Assembly (NCBI GenBank): GCA_964463285.1
Contig: CAYXBB010000034.1
Location: forward strand, 1 to 17,457
From: JAAZLS01 sp964463285
GTDB taxonomy: Bacteria > Bacillota > Dethiobacteria > DTU022
DNA length: 17,457 nucleotides
Reading direction: 5' to 3'
Shown here: positions 7,190 to 13,575 of the stretch, piece by piece
How the letters are laid out: every line of letters starts with the position of its first letter
Numbering within the stretch: the first letter of the stretch is position 1
The notes under the pieces: generated by a model
Told to the model about the DNA's origin: nothing
The model's database searches: none
Seen by the model: the letters and a program-made list of their open reading frames with translations, nothing else
Program-made: the position numbers and the translations under genes

Positions 7190-7726
7190 ATGTCTCGAAT
7201 TGGTAAAAAACCCATCTTATTGCCTTTAGGGGTTAAGGTAGAGATAGAAAATAGTAAAATAGTGGTAAAAGGCCCCAAAGGCCTGTTAGCCGGTGAGCTG
7301 CCCCCTGGCATTACAGTCGAACAGACTGCAGATAGTCTGTTGGTACACCGCCCGGCAGAACCCTCCCATCACCAGGCGCTGCACGGGTTGGCCCGCACCC
7401 TGATCAATAATATGGTGATCGGGGTTACTGAAGGGTATTCCCGTACCCTGGAGCTGGTGGGGGTAGGTTACCGGGCGGTCAAACAGGGCAAAAATCTGGT
7501 ATTAAACATCGGTTTCTCCCACCCGGTGGTGCTCGAGCCTGAAGAAACCCTGGAGATTGAGGTTCCCAAAACAAATCAGATTATAATTTCAGGGATCGAC
7601 AAGCAGCAGGTAGGAAACTTTGCGGCCAAGATCCGCCATCTTCATCCTCCGGAGCCCTATAAGGGCAAGGGCATTCGCTATGAAGGCGAGCGGGTTCGCC
7701 ATAAAGTTGGCAAGACTGGCAAGTAA
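7190..7726 (+). CDS. rplF: 50S ribosomal protein L6
   Basis: L6 lies near the GTPase-associated centre and is needed for late 50S assembly. The 178-residue product starts SRIGKKPILLP and contains two repeated alpha/beta domains: the first includes VVKGPKGLLAGELP, the second includes GYRAVKQGKNLVLNIGFSHPV and ends with PPEPYKGKGIRYEGERVRHKVGKTGK. Length equals the family norm. ATG 7190 follows AAGGAGG (7176-7182). Confidence 0.98.
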   Translation: MSRIGKKPILLPLGVKVEIENSKIVVKGPKGLLAGELPPGITVEQTADSLLVHRPAEPSHHQALHGLARTLINNMVIGVTEGYSRTLELVGVGYRAVKQGKNLVLNIGFSHPVVLEPEETLEIEVPKTNQIIISGIDKQQVGNFAAKIRHLHPPEPYKGKGIRYEGERVRHKVGKTGK

Positions 7727-7743
7727 CAGGGGAGGCAAGGTTA

Positions 7744-8112
7744 ATGATTAAGAAAGAATCACGAAATACCAGCCGAAAACGCCGTCATCAGCGAATACGT
7801 TATAAAATATTTGGGGTTCGAGAACGGCCGCGGTTGAATGTTTTTCGTAGTTACAAACACATTTATGCTCAGATAATTGATGATCGAGAAGGAAGGACCC
7901 TAGCTTCAGCTTCCACTTTGGAATCGGAACTGAAAGTTGAATTGGCGGGGGCGAGCCATCTGCAAGCAGCACAAAAGGCAGGAGAGCTGATTGCCCGGCG
8001 AGCGCTGGACCTGGGAATCAAAGAAGTGGTGTTTGATCGGGGAGGCTATCTTTATCACGGACGGGTAAAAGCGCTGGCCGAAGCGGCCCGCGAAAAAGGT
8101 TTAAAATTTTAA
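7744..8112 (+). CDS. rplR: 50S ribosomal protein L18
   Basis: L18 is a 5S rRNA binding protein acting with L5 and L25. The 122-residue product has a basic N-terminal tail (RNTSRKRRHQRIRYKIFG), then RPRLNVFRSYKHIYAQIIDD and the C-terminal VVFDRGGYLYHGRVKALAEAAREKGLKF. The length is typical of Bacillota. ATG 7744 follows GGGGAGG (7730-7736). Confidence 0.97.
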   Translation: MIKKESRNTSRKRRHQRIRYKIFGVRERPRLNVFRSYKHIYAQIIDDREGRTLASASTLESELKVELAGASHLQAAQKAGELIARRALDLGIKEVVFDRGGYLYHGRVKALAEAAREKGLKF

Positions 8113-8134
8113 TCTAAAAGGGGGGATAAACAGG

Positions 8135-8632
8135 GTGACCAAAGTTGAACCATCGCAGGAACTGGAAGAAAAGGTAGTTCGTATAAACCGGGTGGCCAAA
8201 GTTGTTAAGGGAGGTCGCCGGTTTAGTTTTAGTGCTCTGGTAGTAGTAGGAGACAAGAGCGGGGTAGTCGGAACCGGATTGGGTAAAGCCGGCGAGGTTC
8301 CGGAGGCTATTCGTAAAGCCATAGAAAATGCAAAAAAAGATCTCTTTCGGGTTCCCTTGGTTGGGACTACTATTACTCATCCCATCGAAGGTAGATTCGG
8401 AGCCGGCCGAGTGCTGTTAAAACCGGCTTCGGAGGGAACAGGGGTGATTGCCGGCGGACCGGTACGAGCGGTGTTGGAGCTGGCCGGAGTTAGGGATATC
8501 CTAACCAAGTCCTTGGGATCCTCAAATGCGATAAATATGGTTAATGCAACTATGGCCGGCTTGAAATCGCTTAAAACTGTGGAAGAGGTTAGTGCCAAGA
8601 GAGGTATAGAAGTAGGCCGGTTAATGGGATAA
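8135..8632 (+). CDS. rpsE: 30S ribosomal protein S5 (GTG start)
   Basis: S5 lies at the mRNA entry tunnel and with S4 affects decoding accuracy. The 165-residue product has the N-terminal double-stranded-RNA-binding-like domain (VVRINRVAKVVKGGRRFSFS, about 14-33, then ALVVVGD) and the C-terminal domain with FGAGRVLLKPASEGTGVIAG and SLGSSNAINMVNATMAGLKSL. GTG 8135 follows AAAAGGGGGG (8117-8126). Fits the 160-170 residue family range. Confidence 0.97.
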   Translation: MTKVEPSQELEEKVVRINRVAKVVKGGRRFSFSALVVVGDKSGVVGTGLGKAGEVPEAIRKAIENAKKDLFRVPLVGTTITHPIEGRFGAGRVLLKPASEGTGVIAGGPVRAVLELAGVRDILTKSLGSSNAINMVNATMAGLKSLKTVEEVSAKRGIEVGRLMG

Positions 8633-8644
8633 GGAGAGATAATG

Positions 8645-8836
8645 ATGGCTGGTAAGCTGCGCATTACTTTAATCCGCAGCCCCATTGCCCGCTGCCGGCA
8701 GCATCGCCGAATTTTAAGGGCGCTGGGGCTAACTAGAATAGGGCAACAGGTAGAGCATAATAATAGTTTGGAAATCAGCGGTATGATAGCCAAGGTTGAC
8801 TATTTGTTAAGGGTTGAAGAGACAAAGGCAGACTAG
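8645..8836 (+). CDS. rpmD: 50S ribosomal protein L30
   Basis: L30 is a small 50S protein with a ferredoxin-like fold. The product MAGKLRITLIRSPIARCRQ..RALGLTRIGQQVEHNNS, then IAKVDYLLRVEE, shows the family pattern, though IARCRQHR replaces the more common IGRPEKQR type sequence. ATG 8645 is 8 bases after AAGGAG (8631-8636) and gives 63 residues; an ATG one codon earlier (8642) is possible but only 5 bases from the Shine-Dalgarno. Between rpsE and rplO as expected. Confidence 0.95.
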   Translation: MAGKLRITLIRSPIARCRQHRRILRALGLTRIGQQVEHNNSLEISGMIAKVDYLLRVEETKAD

Positions 8837-8864
8837 TAGATTGTAGTTATAAGGAGGTATGGCG

Positions 8865-9305
8865 GTGCGGTTGAATGAACTATCACCCCCTGAAAGGACA
8901 CGACAAAACCCCAAACGGGTAGGTAGAGGCATTGGATCGGGGCATGGGAAGACTGCCGGCAGAGGTCAGAAAGGACAGAAATCCCGATCAGGGTATCATC
9001 TCCGCCGCGGCTTTGAAGGAGGACAGATGCCGCTGTTTCAACGTTTGCCTAAACGGGGGTTTACCAATATATTTAAGCAGGTCTGGGCAATCGTTAATAT
9101 AAGGGATTTGAACCTGTTTGCAGATGAAACGGTGGTAAATCCGGAACTGCTTAAAGCAGCCGGTATATTAAAATCGTTGGCATATCCGGTGAAAGTGCTT
9201 GCCGAAGGAGAGTTAACCCGTAAGCTGACTGTTCAGGCCCACCGATTTAGCAAACAGGCCGTACAAAAAATTGAGTTGGCCGGCGGGAAAGCCGAGGTGA
9301 TTTAG
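8865..9305 (+). CDS. rplO: 50S ribosomal protein L15 (GTG start)
   Basis: L15 is a late-binding core 50S protein with a long basic N-terminal extension. It is seen here as KRVGRGIGSGHGKTAGRGQK, followed by RRGFEGGQMPLFQRLPKRGF. I choose GTG 8865, giving MRLNELSP.. and 146 residues, matching the M(K/R)LxEL start of the family and lying 7 bases after AAGGAGGT (8851-8858). An in-frame ATG at 8859 directly abuts the Shine-Dalgarno and would add two residues. The secY start follows after 2 bases. Confidence 0.96.
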   Translation: MRLNELSPPERTRQNPKRVGRGIGSGHGKTAGRGQKGQKSRSGYHLRRGFEGGQMPLFQRLPKRGFTNIFKQVWAIVNIRDLNLFADETVVNPELLKAAGILKSLAYPVKVLAEGELTRKLTVQAHRFSKQAVQKIELAGGKAEVI

Positions 9306-9307
9306 CG

Positions 9308-10564
9308 GTGTTAGAAACAGTACGTACCGCCTGGCGAATTAAGGAGCTCCGGCAAAGGATCCTATTTACCCTGGCTATGTTTATTGTGTTTCGCGCCGGT
9401 TCTGCCGTGCCTGTTCCCGGAGTAGATCCCTCTAAACTGGCCCGTTTTTTTCAGCAGGACACCATATTCGGGTTTGTAAATATTATCGGCGGCGGCGCTT
9501 TAGAAAAGTTTACTATCTTTGCCATGGGTATAATGCCTTATATCAACGCTTCTATTATTATGAACCTGCTGACGATTGTAATTCCTAAGTTTAAAGAATG
9601 GGGCGAGGAGGGACCGGAAGGCCGCAAAAAACTGGCCCAGCTTACCCGGTACGGAACAGTGCTTATTGCTTTAATCAATGCCATAGGACTTTCTTTATTT
9701 ATTGCCCGGGAGGCGATTTTGGAACAAACCCTGTTCTCGTATTTCACTATTGTGATTGCTTTAACTGCCGGTACAGCTTTTCTAATGTGGATCGGAGAGC
9801 TGATTACCGAAAAAGGGATTGGTAATGGCATTTCGCTACTGATTTTTGCCGGCATTGTGGCCGGCTTCCCGATTGGAGTGGGGATGACCATCGAGGGGCT
9901 ACGCTTTGGTCAGGTTACCAGCGCCAGTGTTATCCTGGTGGTAGTACTGCTGCTGGTGCTGATTATAGGAATTATTGCTCTGGATCAGGGGCAGCGCCGG
10001 ATAGGAGTGCAGTACAGCAAGCGTATTGTCGGCCGGCGCATGTATGGGGGCCAAAGCACTCATATTCCGATGAAAGTAAACCAGGCTGGGGTAATACCGG
10101 TGATCTTTGCTTCGGTAATCTTAAGCTTTCCGGCCACCTTGATCAATTTTATTAACCACCCGGTAGCCCAAAAGATTGCCGATACCCTGCGTTGGGGATC
10201 CAATCTAAACCTGGTGCTGTATATATTTTTAATCGTCGTATTCTCATATTTTTATACCGCCATACAGTTTGATCCGTTTCAAGTTGCCGGGAACATTAAA
10301 AAATACGGCGGGTTTATTCCGGGCTTGCGTCCGGGAAGACCTACGGCGGAATTTTTAGGGAAAGTTACCTCCCGCCTGACCACGGTAGGGGCGTTTTCCC
10401 TGGCTTTTATAGCGGTATTTCCCCTGGTACTTGAACGGATCACCGGAGTCCGGATTACTTTTACCGGAACCGGGTTGATTATAGTGGTAGGTGTAGTTCT
10501 GGAGACAGTCAAACAGATTGAAAGTCAAATGTTGATGCGCAGTTATCGTGGGTTTATGAAATAG
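9308..10564 (+). CDS. secY: Protein translocase subunit SecY (GTG start)
   Basis: SecY forms the membrane channel for protein export and insertion, with SecE, SecG and SecA. The 418-residue product is very hydrophobic with about ten membrane segments. Conserved elements include the plug-region start (SAVPVPGVDP, 32-41), TM2 (FAMGIMPYINASIIMNLL, 71-88), GELITEKGIGNGISLLIF (163-180), IPMKVNQAGVIPVIFA (253-268) and the cytosolic loop GGFIPGLRPGRPT (334-346), which contacts SecA and the ribosome. GTG 9308 lies 2 bases after rplO and uses GAGGTGA (9294-9300) inside rplO, so coupling is likely. The next gene is map, with no adk between. Confidence 0.98.
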   Translation: MLETVRTAWRIKELRQRILFTLAMFIVFRAGSAVPVPGVDPSKLARFFQQDTIFGFVNIIGGGALEKFTIFAMGIMPYINASIIMNLLTIVIPKFKEWGEEGPEGRKKLAQLTRYGTVLIALINAIGLSLFIAREAILEQTLFSYFTIVIALTAGTAFLMWIGELITEKGIGNGISLLIFAGIVAGFPIGVGMTIEGLRFGQVTSASVILVVVLLLVLIIGIIALDQGQRRIGVQYSKRIVGRRMYGGQSTHIPMKVNQAGVIPVIFASVILSFPATLINFINHPVAQKIADTLRWGSNLNLVLYIFLIVVFSYFYTAIQFDPFQVAGNIKKYGGFIPGLRPGRPTAEFLGKVTSRLTTVGAFSLAFIAVFPLVLERITGVRITFTGTGLIIVVGVVLETVKQIESQMLMRSYRGFMK

Positions 10565-10574
10565 GGGGCAGACA

Positions 10575-11321
10575 GTGATTGTAGTAAAAACAGAACAGGA
10601 AATTGCTTTGATGAGGGAGGCCGGTCGGGTTGCTGCCGGGGTGCTGGAGGTGTTACAACAAAAGATAAAACCGGGGGTTACCACCGGCGCTCTGGATAAG
10701 TTGGCTGAAACTGTGATCCGGAAAGCAGGAGGGAAACCGGCATTTAAAGGTTACCACAACTATCCCGCCTCCATTTGCACCTCTATTAATTATGAGGTAG
10801 TCCATGGCCTGCCGGGACTCAGGCAGCTACAAGAAGGGGATATTATTAGCATAGATTTAGGGGTACGCCTGAAAGGATATTATAGCGATTTGGCGGCTAC
10901 TTTCGGAGTGGGAGAGATTGGAGCAGATGCCCGTAGGCTGATCGAAGTTACCCGACAGTCCCTGCAGGAAGGCATAGCTGCCATGAAACCGGGTGGCAGA
11001 CTAACCGACATTTCTCATGCTGTGCACAGTTATGTTAAATGCAATGCTTTTTCGGTGGTCAGGGCTTATGCCGGTCACGGCATCGGCACCCGGTTACATG
11101 AGGATCCCCAGGTTCCCAACTATGGTCCTCCCGGTCAGGGCCCGCTACTGCAGGAAGGGATGATCCTGGCCATCGAGCCGATGGTTAATTCCGGTCACTG
11201 GGAAGTAGAGGTATTGTCCGATCAGTGGACGGTGGTCACTAAGGACCGTAGCCTATCTGCTCATTTCGAGCATACGGTGGCTTTAAGGGAAAATGGCCCC
11301 GAAGTTTTAACTGTTCTCTGA
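10575..11321 (+). CDS. map: Methionine aminopeptidase, type I (GTG start)
   Basis: Map removes the initiator methionine from nascent proteins in the cytosol. The 248-residue product has the whole metal-binding set of the pita-bread fold: Asp94 (SIDLG), Asp105 (SDLAATF), His168 (AGHGIG), Glu201 (AIEPM) and Glu232 (FEHT), plus the substrate-binding His77 (VVHGLP) and His175 (RLHEDP). It lacks the N-terminal SEC-C zinc extension of some clostridial forms. GTG 10575 follows a weak GGGGG (10564-10568). In many Bacillota adk precedes map; here only 10 bases separate it from secY. Confidence 0.97.
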   Translation: MIVVKTEQEIALMREAGRVAAGVLEVLQQKIKPGVTTGALDKLAETVIRKAGGKPAFKGYHNYPASICTSINYEVVHGLPGLRQLQEGDIISIDLGVRLKGYYSDLAATFGVGEIGADARRLIEVTRQSLQEGIAAMKPGGRLTDISHAVHSYVKCNAFSVVRAYAGHGIGTRLHEDPQVPNYGPPGQGPLLQEGMILAIEPMVNSGHWEVEVLSDQWTVVTKDRSLSAHFEHTVALRENGPEVLTVL

Positions 11322-11341
11322 TCTTTGCGGGGAGGACTGAA

Positions 11342-11632
11342 ATGGAGAAGCTCAGACCCGGGCAGCTGGTTCGATCCAAAGCCGGCCGGGATAAAGGGAA
11401 ACACTACCTGGTGTTAGAGGTTATAGGTTCAACCCGGGTTCTGCTGGTAGACGGCCGTGTCCGATCGTTGAACCGCCCTAAGGGAAAAAATGTAGCGCAT
11501 TTGCAACCTTATAATAGGCGGATAGATTTTTCCAGTGAGCTGGCCTCGGGCAAGCTTACCGACGGTCAGATAATAAGGTATTTAAGTGAGCTAGTTTCCC
11601 AAGAGGCGCTTGTTCAACAGAAGGAGGATTGA
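11342..11632 (+). CDS. KOW-domain RNA-binding protein, L14e-like
   Basis: The 96-residue product has an N-terminal KOW/SH3-like domain (LRPGQLVRSKAGRDKGKHYLVLEV, about 4-27) followed by LLVDGRVRSLNRPKGKNVAHLQP, the pattern of the small KOW proteins annotated as ribosomal protein L14e-like in Bacillota. The Bacillus subtilis gene ybzG holds the same place between map and infA. KOW domains bind RNA, so a ribosome or RNA role is likely, but its exact function is unknown. The tail after about residue 65 is less conserved and mildly acidic. ATG 11342 follows GGGGAGG (11329-11335). Confidence 0.88.
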   Translation: MEKLRPGQLVRSKAGRDKGKHYLVLEVIGSTRVLLVDGRVRSLNRPKGKNVAHLQPYNRRIDFSSELASGKLTDGQIIRYLSELVSQEALVQQKED

Positions 11633-11639
11633 AAAATTT

Positions 11640-11861
11640 ATGTCCAAAAAGAAAGAAGTTTTGGAAGTAGAGGGAAAAGTAGTGGAACCCCTTCCCAACG
11701 CGATGTTTCGGGTTGAACTAAATAATGGTTTGAAGGTACTGGCACATGTTTCCGGAAAGATCCGTATGAATTTTATTCGCATTCTTCCGGGAGATCGGGT
11801 TTTGGTGGAACTTTCGCCTTACGATCTTACCCGGGGGAGAATTACTTATCGCTATAAATAG
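11640..11861 (+). CDS. infA: Translation initiation factor IF-1
   Basis: IF1 occupies the ribosomal A site during initiation and helps IF2 and IF3. The product is a single OB-fold domain: KEVLEVEGKVVEPLPNAMF, then ELNNGLKVLAHVSGKIRM and FIRILPGDRVLVELSPYDLTRGRITYRYK, nearly the family consensus. ATG 11640 gives 73 residues against the usual 72. The frame is open upstream to a TTG at 11610 inside the preceding gene, but this lies before the Shine-Dalgarno AAGGAGG (11621-11627) and adds foreign residues. The spacing to ATG is 12 bases, somewhat long. Confidence 0.96.
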   Translation: MSKKKEVLEVEGKVVEPLPNAMFRVELNNGLKVLAHVSGKIRMNFIRILPGDRVLVELSPYDLTRGRITYRYK

Positions 11862-11875
11862 GGAGGTTAAAAACC

Positions 11876-11989
11876 ATGAAAGTCAGGCCCTCTGTGAAAC
11901 CGATGTGTGAGAAATGCAAAATTGTCCGGCGGGAGGGAAAGGTAGTAATTATTTGTGAAAACCCCAAGCACAAGCAAAAGCAGGGTTAA
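11876..11989 (+). CDS. rpmJ: 50S ribosomal protein L36, zinc form
   Basis: L36 is the smallest 50S protein, bound near the factor-binding region. The 37-residue product MKVRPSVKPMCEKCKIVRR.. then VVIICENPKHKQKQG carries the complete zinc ribbon Cys11, Cys14, Cys27 and His32, so it is the zinc (C+) form. The length is exactly the family norm. ATG 11876 follows GGGAGG (11861-11866). It is easily missed because it is so short. The structured spacer before rpsM follows directly. Confidence 0.96.
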   Translation: MKVRPSVKPMCEKCKIVRREGKVVIICENPKHKQKQG

Positions 11990-12077
11990 CAGGAATAGAA
12001 TTCCACCGGGAGGGGATTCTATCTGTGATTTGAACAGATACTATCCTCCCACAACCAATTAAGGAGGTGTTAAACCA
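11990..12077 (+). promoter_or_regulatory. Structured rpmJ-rpsM spacer, candidate translational switch
   Basis: This 88-base spacer holds competing inverted repeats. Hairpin A pairs 11995-12004 with 12013-12022 (10 pairs, one G-T wobble, 8-base loop). Hairpin B pairs 12008-12026 with 12034-12050: GGGA/TCCC, GGAT/ATCC and TATCTGT/ACAGATA, with a GG bulge, a 2x2 mismatch and a 7-base loop. They share 12013-12022 and exclude each other. The 3' arm of B contains CCTCC (12045-12049), complementary to GGAGG (12063-12067) of the rpsM Shine-Dalgarno. A smaller stem GGAAT/ATTCC (11992-12004) competes with A. No T-run follows, so it is not an intrinsic terminator. A regulatory role, such as alpha-operon autoregulation, is inferred. 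Confidence 0.55.
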
Positions 12078-12449
12078 GTGGCTAGAATTGCCGGGGTGGA
12101 CCTGCCGCGCGACAAGAGAATAGAAGTAGCCCTTAGTTATATTTATGGAATCAGCAGGAAACGAGCTGCCGACATTTTGCAACATACCGGGATAAACCCG
12201 GAAACCAGGGTGCGAAGCCTTACCGAAGACGAAGCAAATCGCCTGCGCGAATTCATTGATAAGAATTATAAAGTGGAAGGGGATCTTCGCCGGGAGGTCG
12301 CAATGAATGTAAAACGGCTGGTGGAGATCGGCTGTTACCGGGGAATCCGGCATCGCCGGGGTTTACCGGTACGGGGACAAAAAACCAAAACCAATGCCCG
12401 AACCCGGAAAGGGCCCCGCAAAACTGTGGGGATCCAGCGGAAAAAATAA
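12078..12449 (+). CDS. rpsM: 30S ribosomal protein S13 (GTG start)
   Basis: S13 sits in the small-subunit head, contacts P-site tRNA and bridges to the 50S. The 123-residue product has ARIAGVDLPRDKRIEVALSYIYG, a helix-two-turn-helix region, and the basic C-terminal tail with YRGIRHRRGLPVRGQKTKTN and ARTRKGPRKTVG. GTG 12078 is 8 bases after AAGGAGGTG (12061-12069), which the preceding spacer may mask. First gene of the alpha block. Confidence 0.98.
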   Translation: MARIAGVDLPRDKRIEVALSYIYGISRKRAADILQHTGINPETRVRSLTEDEANRLREFIDKNYKVEGDLRREVAMNVKRLVEIGCYRGIRHRRGLPVRGQKTKTNARTRKGPRKTVGIQRKK

Positions 12450-12478
12450 TTTACCTTAGAAAGGAGGAGAATCTCTTA

Positions 12479-12874
12479 GTGGTAACCAAGAAAAAAACCA
12501 CCAAGATCAAGCGCCGGGAGCGCAAAAATGTGGAATACGGAGTGGCCCATATCAGGTCCACCTTTAATAATACAATTATCAGTATTACTGATGAACAGGG
12601 AAACACGATCTCCTGGTCCAGTTCCGGGAATATAGGTTTTAAAGGCTCCAGAAAATCCACCCCGTTTGCCGCCGGGCTGGCTGCCGAGGAGGCAGCCAAA
12701 GTGGCGGTGGATCACGGGATGAAACAGGTGGAGGTATTTGTAAAAGGGCCGGGGGCCGGAAGGGAAGCGGCTATCCGCTCATTGCAGGCTGCCGGGTTGG
12801 AGGTAAACATGATCAAAGATGTGACTCCAATTCCTCATAATGGATGCCGCCCTTCAAAACGACGGAGAGTGTAA
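12479..12874 (+). CDS. rpsK: 30S ribosomal protein S11 (GTG start)
   Basis: S11 lies on the small-subunit platform near the E site. The 131-residue product has a lysine-rich N-terminus, then GVAHIRSTFNNTIISITD, GFKGSRKSTPFAAGLAAEEAA and VKGPGAGREAAIRSLQAAGLEV, and ends DVTPIPHNGCRPSKRRRV. The family usually has RPPK at the end; here it is RPSK, a small departure. GTG 12479 follows AAAGGAGGAG (12460-12469). Confidence 0.97.
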   Translation: MVTKKKTTKIKRRERKNVEYGVAHIRSTFNNTIISITDEQGNTISWSSSGNIGFKGSRKSTPFAAGLAAEEAAKVAVDHGMKQVEVFVKGPGAGREAAIRSLQAAGLEVNMIKDVTPIPHNGCRPSKRRRV

Positions 12875-12911
12875 AAATTTATTAATATAAGAGGAGGTGT
12901 GAAGTAAAGCT

Positions 12912-13538
12912 ATGGCACGATATAGGGGACCCGTCTGCCGTTTATGCCGGCGGGAGAAAATTAAACTTTACTTGAAAGGTGATCGCTGTTATACAGATAA
13001 ATGTGCGGTAGCCCGGCATACCTATCCACCTGGAGAACACGGGCAGGGACGGCAGAAGTATACCGAATATGGGCAGCAGCTGCGGGAAAAGCAAAAGGCA
13101 CGGCGGATATATGGGGTGTTAGAGAGGCAATTCAGACGCTATTTTAATGAAGCTGATCGTCGTAAAGGGGTTACCGGCGAGATCCTATTGCAATTGTTGG
13201 AAAGCCGGCTGGACAATATCGTCTTTCGCCTGGGTCTGGCTCGATCGCGATCTGAAGCCCGCCAGTTGGTGTGTCATGGACATTTTCGGGTTAATAACCG
13301 CAAGGTAGATATACCTTCTTATTTAACCCGCCCGGGAGATATGGTGTCGGTGAGGGAAGAGAGCAGGCAGTTACCGGTGTTCAAAGAGATTATAGAATCA
13401 GGAGGAAGCTCCGGCTCCGGCGAATGGCTTGAAATGGACCTTGAAAATTTATCGGGGCGGATAATCAGATTACCCAGGCGGGAAGAGATAGATGTTCCCA
13501 TTGAAGAGCATTTGATTGTGGAGCTTTATTCCCGTTAA
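12912..13538 (+). CDS. rpsD: 30S ribosomal protein S4, zinc form
   Basis: S4 nucleates 30S body assembly, affects accuracy and, in several bacteria, represses its own operon by binding mRNA. The 208-residue product begins with a zinc knuckle, Cys9, Cys12, Cys26 and Cys31, so it is the C+ form. The S4 RNA-binding domain lies at about 98-160 (LESRLDNIVFRLGLARSRSEA). The tail EIDVPIEEHLIVELYSR is canonical. ATG 12912 is 12 bases after GGAGGTG (12893-12899), a long spacing, but a TGA at 12900-12902 rules out an earlier in-frame start near it. S4 is a natural candidate regulator for the rpsM leader. Confidence 0.97.
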   Translation: MARYRGPVCRLCRREKIKLYLKGDRCYTDKCAVARHTYPPGEHGQGRQKYTEYGQQLREKQKARRIYGVLERQFRRYFNEADRRKGVTGEILLQLLESRLDNIVFRLGLARSRSEARQLVCHGHFRVNNRKVDIPSYLTRPGDMVSVREESRQLPVFKEIIESGGSSGSGEWLEMDLENLSGRIIRLPRREEIDVPIEEHLIVELYSR

Positions 13539-13575
13539 TGATCCATGATTTGAACCTCTATTAGGGAGGGTTATT
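13539..13575 (+). promoter_or_regulatory. rpsD-rpoA spacer with possible Shine-Dalgarno masking stem
   Basis: In this 37-base spacer AACCTC (13553-13558) can pair with GAGGGTT (13566-13572, one bulged G), covering much of the rpoA Shine-Dalgarno GGGAGGG (13564-13570). It also contains TGATTTGAAC (13546-13555), a 10-mer that recurs in the loop of the rpsM leader hairpin (12026-12035). The stem is short and the role is inferred. Confidence 0.25.

Noticed and set aside
8377..8793. Reverse-strand open frame of 138 codons opposite rpsE and rpmD
   Set aside because: Antisense to two highly conserved ribosomal genes, low-complexity composition and no family features.
11610..11639. Upstream TTG start of infA
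   Set aside because: It lies before AAGGAGG (11621-11627) and would add ten residues to a protein whose length is otherwise normal.
12008..12050. Hairpin before rpsM as an intrinsic terminator
   Set aside because: The stem is strong but no T-run follows on the + strand, nor on the - strand in the other direction, so a regulatory fold is more likely.
103..13556. Recurring T(A/T)TGAAC words in the spacers before rpsJ (103-109), rpsN (6533-6539), rpsM and rpoA as an operator family
   Set aside because: The same word also occurs inside coding regions (661-667 in rplC and about 9107-9113 in rplO), so it is not specific to spacers.
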